Assembly: GCA_028823435.1 (NCBI GenBank)
Contig: JAPKBK010000059.1
Span: 1 to 9,155 of the forward strand
Direction: 5' to 3'
Source: Flavobacteriales bacterium
GTDB taxonomy: Bacteria; Bacteroidota; Bacteroidia; Flavobacteriales_D; Sanyastnellaceae
DNA length: 9,155 bases
Positions 6,253-9,155 of the stretch are shown piece after piece (positions within the stretch are counted from its first letter, which is position 1; each line of letters opens with the position of its first letter). The notes beneath the pieces are model-generated. The model made no database searches, was not told where the DNA came from, and saw only the letters and a program-made list of their open reading frames with translations. A program made the translations under genes and the position numbers.

Positions 6253-9155
6253 TTATTGCTTATCGTCTAAAGTATTAAAATATTCGTTGACTCTGTCACG
6301 ATAATAAGGAACTAAATCAGCGGGAACTGTTCGTAACAATTCAAGCTCATTCGCTCTATTCCTCAGATAATCAATCATTTGAGGAGACTCAGGATGTAGC
6401 CCTTGGTCTCCACTGCGTGATTTACGCTCATCTTTTTCTCCCCGCAACCGTTCAGCCTCCTCTGCTTCAAGGAGTCGAGATAAGATGTCACGCTGTCTTT
6501 CTAGGGTAGAGATATCAACGTTTCTGTTTATCAGATCTCTTTCAAGCTCCTCCATTTCATCGGCAATCTTTTTCATCTCACCCCCATCTCCCGAACCGTC
6601 TTCGTTGAGCTCCTGAGCCTTCTTTTTAGCCATTTCCCTAAGCGCACCTTGTTGGGCAGCCATCTCTGCCAATTCGCGACTCATTCCCCCTCCTTTTTTA
6701 CCTGACTCCCCTTTGTTTGCATCCTCACCCATTTTCTTCTTCATGCCCTCAAGCTTTTTACCAAGGGCCTCCTGCATCTTTTTCATGTCACCCGCTTTCG
6801 GTGAGGGCTTAGACCCAGATCCGCCGGGCTTGTTACAGTTTCCTGAGCCGGGATTTTTACACTCTTGCTTATTTTGCATCTGCTGCAACGCCTCATCCAG
6901 CAACAACGCCAAATTGTTAAATGAGGTCATCACATACTGTTGATTCATAGTGATTTCTGCTGTTACTCTGTCACCAAACCCACCCAAAGCCTTCTCCATG
7001 TGATGATTTACAAGCCCTATTTCACGGTTGACCCCTCCAGCAAGCTGGCTTACCCTTAACGATAGGGCGAAGAGCGAGTCAGCCACCATCTTTGCCTCGT
7101 CTTTAAGCGACCTTTGAGTCTGCCCATGAATGACATATCTGGGGTCCTGGTTTTCAGTAGTGCGGAGGTCCGCCATAAGCGCCTCCTCTTCAAATGAGAG
7201 GGTGATAATGTTCTCTAGCAATGCCCTCAAGGCATCCATATCCTCTTCTTCATCTTCAGCCTCGGACTCCATTTGCATGTTCTCCATTCTCTGTGCCAAC
7301 TCCTCCATTTTCTCGGCTGCACTTTTTTGTTTTTCAGCGGCCTTTTTTTCTTTGCCCTTACTCAACTCCTCCGAACTCTCCTTTTGTTCTTCTTGAATCG
7401 ATTTCTCCTCGCTTTCACTGTCCAGCATAGGGTTTGGGTTCTCAAGCTCTTCATTGTTCTTCTCAAGTTCATCAAGCTTTTTTTGAAGCTCTTCAAACGC
7501 GGTGTTTAAACTGTCTTGCGCTTGCTGGAGTGCTTCGCTGGGAAGCGCTTCTTTTTCGGTTTTTTCAGCAAGCTCTTTTTGGTCTTCAGCCAACTTCTTG
7601 AGTTCATCGATTGCCTCTTCCATTTTAACCTCCCACTCCATTTGTTTGAACTGCTCTAAAGCTCGGTCAAGTTCCTTTTCCATGGCATCCTGTCCGACAT
7701 CCATCTTGTCAAGTTGCTCCTGAATCTCCTCTGGATTCATGTCATCCATGAGTTCCTGCATTTTTTCATAAAGCTCCCGGAGCTCGTCCGACATCACCTC
7801 ATCCATAAGCTTTTGCAACTCATCTTGCTTTTCCAGAATTCGCTCCTCTTGGGGAGAAAACTCGTTTAAACGGTCGTTTTTCTTTTCATTTTCCTTACGA
7901 ACCTTTTCAATGGTTTCCTTCAGCTCTTGTTGCTTTTCAAGCAAGTCTTCAAGTGCTCTTTTGTCCTGCCAATCCATCTCGCGTTCCTCACGAAGTCTTT
8001 CTTGAAACGCCTCCATTTCTTTGCGCAACTCATCGGCTTTTTCAATGGCATCTTCAATTGATGCTTCTATTTCTTCGTTTGCCTCGTCCCGCTCCTCGAG
8101 CAATTCCCCCTCGGTAGGTGCGGCGAACACCCTGGTGGTTGTTTTTGACGACTTGGCACCATTTACCGCATCATTGTCCCAAACCTCCATCCAATACTCC
8201 ACAGCATCACCGGCGTTCAAATCAAGAGACATCATTTCCCAAGTGTAATAGAACACATCAGATTTGCCAGAGGGTCTCTCGAGCATCGTATAAACGACAT
8301 CTTTCTCCCCCACCTTTTTGACCGCAAATGCAAGCTTAGAAAATCCATAATCATCACTTACCCCTCCAGAAAAATATCTCAGCTTTCTTGTGACACTGTC
8401 CTCTAACTCAACCAGGCGAATCACAGGTTTCCGATCTGCAACCACACGCAATGAGAATCTCATTGAGTCAACGGCACCGAGCGCGTCATTTTCAGGAATA
8501 AACCAGTACGGCAGAGTAGATGACGCACCCCAAGTTGAGGAATAGATTCGACCAGTAACATTTTCAGAGACAAGCAAAGAATCTCCCACCCTAACCCGCA
8601 GACGGTCAGCATCTTTCACCCGACACTCCCACCTTATACGCGTCCCTTCTGGGACAAGAATGTCGCCGTGGTTGTTTTGGGTGATGACATCAAGCCCAGT
8701 GTAGGAGGGAGGAGACGCAACAACAGAAAATTCCGTGACCGTAGGGACCGGCAGTGCAAGAAGCGTGTAATCTGGAGAGTTCCACCCATTTGCAGAACAA
8801 TGAAATGTCACATCAGACCTCAACGCATTGAACGCATATCTAAACACATCGCTTTGAATACGCTCCATCCGATATCGGTTGCCTTCTTCTTCAAGAAAAA
8901 CGGTAGAAGGAATAGTGTTTCCAACGACCCTTATTAAAAAATCAAATCGATCCCCCACTGGGGCTCTGAGAGGTTTGGAAACAAGCTCAAACCGAAATGG
9001 AGCCGGGGGAACAAATGATGTGCGATGCTGTATCAACCTTTCTGCAGGTTCTGAAACAACCCCAGGACTCCAAAGCAAAACCGAGACAAGAATCACAACG
9101 GGCCCTATCGCATACTTCAGATATTTCGCGTTTTCTCTTAAATCGATCGCGTTTG
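6253..9155 (-). CDS. DUF4175-type membrane protein with a large coiled coil (5' partial)
   Basis: The reading frame is open from the stop at 6253 to the window edge. A GTG at 9096 could give 947 residues, but 19 more in-frame codons (NAIDLRENAKYLKYAIGPV) lie upstream and continue the family pattern, so the true start is outside. Residue numbers here count from that GTG. A hydrophobic segment, YAIGPVVILVSVLLWSPGVV, spans the GTG and is probably a membrane helix. Next come beta-rich extracytoplasmic-type domains (about 25-325; FSVVASPPSYTG and GGVSDDYGFSKLAF are typical). A Glu/Lys-rich coiled coil follows (about 332-640), then a helical region with a Gly/Pro linker holding Cys746 and Cys754 (CKNPGSGNCNKPGG). 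The end, LVPYYRDRVNEYFNTLDDKQ, is characteristic of DUF4175. The family has no established function. It lies 12 bp upstream of the HATPase gene and appears to be the first operon member visible. Confidence 0.87.
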   Translation of the reverse strand, partial: NAIDLRENAKYLKYAIGPVVILVSVLLWSPGVVSEPAERLIQHRTSFVPPAPFRFELVSKPLRAPVGDRFDFLIRVVGNTIPSTVFLEEEGNRYRMERIQSDVFRYAFNALRSDVTFHCSANGWNSPDYTLLALPVPTVTEFSVVASPPSYTGLDVITQNNHGDILVPEGTRIRWECRVKDADRLRVRVGDSLLVSENVTGRIYSSTWGASSTLPYWFIPENDALGAVDSMRFSLRVVADRKPVIRLVELEDSVTRKLRYFSGGVSDDYGFSKLAFAVKKVGEKDVVYTMLERPSGKSDVFYYTWEMMSLDLNAGDAVEYWMEVWDNDAVNGAKSSKTTTRVFAAPTEGELLEERDEANEEIEASIEDAIEKADELRKEMEAFQERLREEREMDWQDKRALEDLLEKQQELKETIEKVRKENEKKNDRLNEFSPQEERILEKQDELQKLMDEVMSDELRELYEKMQELMDDMNPEEIQEQLDKMDVGQDAMEKELDRALEQFKQMEWEVKMEEAIDELKKLAEDQKELAEKTEKEALPSEALQQAQDSLNTAFEELQKKLDELEKNNEELENPNPMLDSESEEKSIQEEQKESSEELSKGKEKKAAEKQKSAAEKMEELAQRMENMQMESEAEDEEEDMDALRALLENIITLSFEEEALMADLRTTENQDPRYVIHGQTQRSLKDEAKMVADSLFALSLRVSQLAGGVNREIGLVNHHMEKALGGFGDRVTAEITMNQQYVMTSFNNLALLLDEALQQMQNKQECKNPGSGNCNKPGGSGSKPSPKAGDMKKMQEALGKKLEGMKKKMGEDANKGESGKKGGGMSRELAEMAAQQGALREMAKKKAQELNEDGSGDGGEMKKIADEMEELERDLINRNVDISTLERQRDILSRLLEAEEAERLRGEKDERKSRSGDQGLHPESPQMIDYLRNRANELELLRTVPADLVPYYRDRVNEYFNTLDDKQ

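Noticed and set aside
7130..8321. Several plus-strand open frames rich in Ser, Phe and Cys
   Set aside because: They are antisense shadows of the Glu/Lys-rich coiled coil of the DUF4175 gene, whose purine-rich codons leave few stops on the other strand. They have no family resemblance and no start context.

Overview
The window looks like chromosomal housekeeping DNA from a member of the Bacteroidota, probably near the Flavobacteriales. Four things suggest this. YbeY carries the variant HGVLHLLGFKD metal motif and a TDIITFDY segment, both familiar from Bacteroidota. A DUF4175 protein sits upstream of a small RsbW-like ATPase, ybeY and mnmG, an order I recall from that phylum. Gene starts lack Shine-Dalgarno sequences. 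Two candidate -7 elements match the Bacteroidota consensus TAnnTTTG. Species-level assignment is not possible from reading alone. No rRNA, tRNA, insertion sequence, phage gene or CRISPR array is visible. Coding density is near 100%, and no stretch over 60 bases lacks a gene.

Layout, left to right. Positions 3-200 (+) hold the C-terminal end of an M28-family metallopeptidase that enters from outside the window. It overlaps tail-to-tail by 20 bp with a minus-strand pair: an ALDH7-type aldehyde dehydrogenase (2922-1393), then a thioredoxin-fold lipoprotein of the TlpA/ResA type (1371-181). A 54-bp divergent intergenic region (2923-2976) separates this pair from a plus-strand YkgJ-type cysteine-cluster protein (2977-3486). 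That protein runs head-on into the end of a long minus-strand operon. Read in transcription order, the operon is a DUF4175 membrane/coiled-coil protein (from beyond 9155 to 6253), an RsbW-like HATPase (6240-5827), the rRNA endoribonuclease ybeY (5802-5374) and the tRNA U34-modification flavoprotein mnmG (5366-3498). Its gaps are 12, 24 and 7 bp, so co-transcription is very likely. The last two genes join rRNA maturation to tRNA wobble modification. The first two have no certain function.

The most striking non-coding signal is two copies of a parS-like centromere palindrome with a 14-bp core GTTCCACGTGGAAC. One (5384-5399, perfect over 16 bp) is written into the last codons of ybeY just before mnmG. 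The other (4175-4190) lies inside mnmG. They suggest that ParB loads here and that the region is origin-proximal, recalling the gid/par neighbourhood of other bacteria. I found no clearly new defence, mobile or biosynthetic system. The other points of interest are a face-to-face promoter pair, an unusual TTG start, a G8 tract in the lipoprotein gene, and the undefined DUF4175-HATPase pair.
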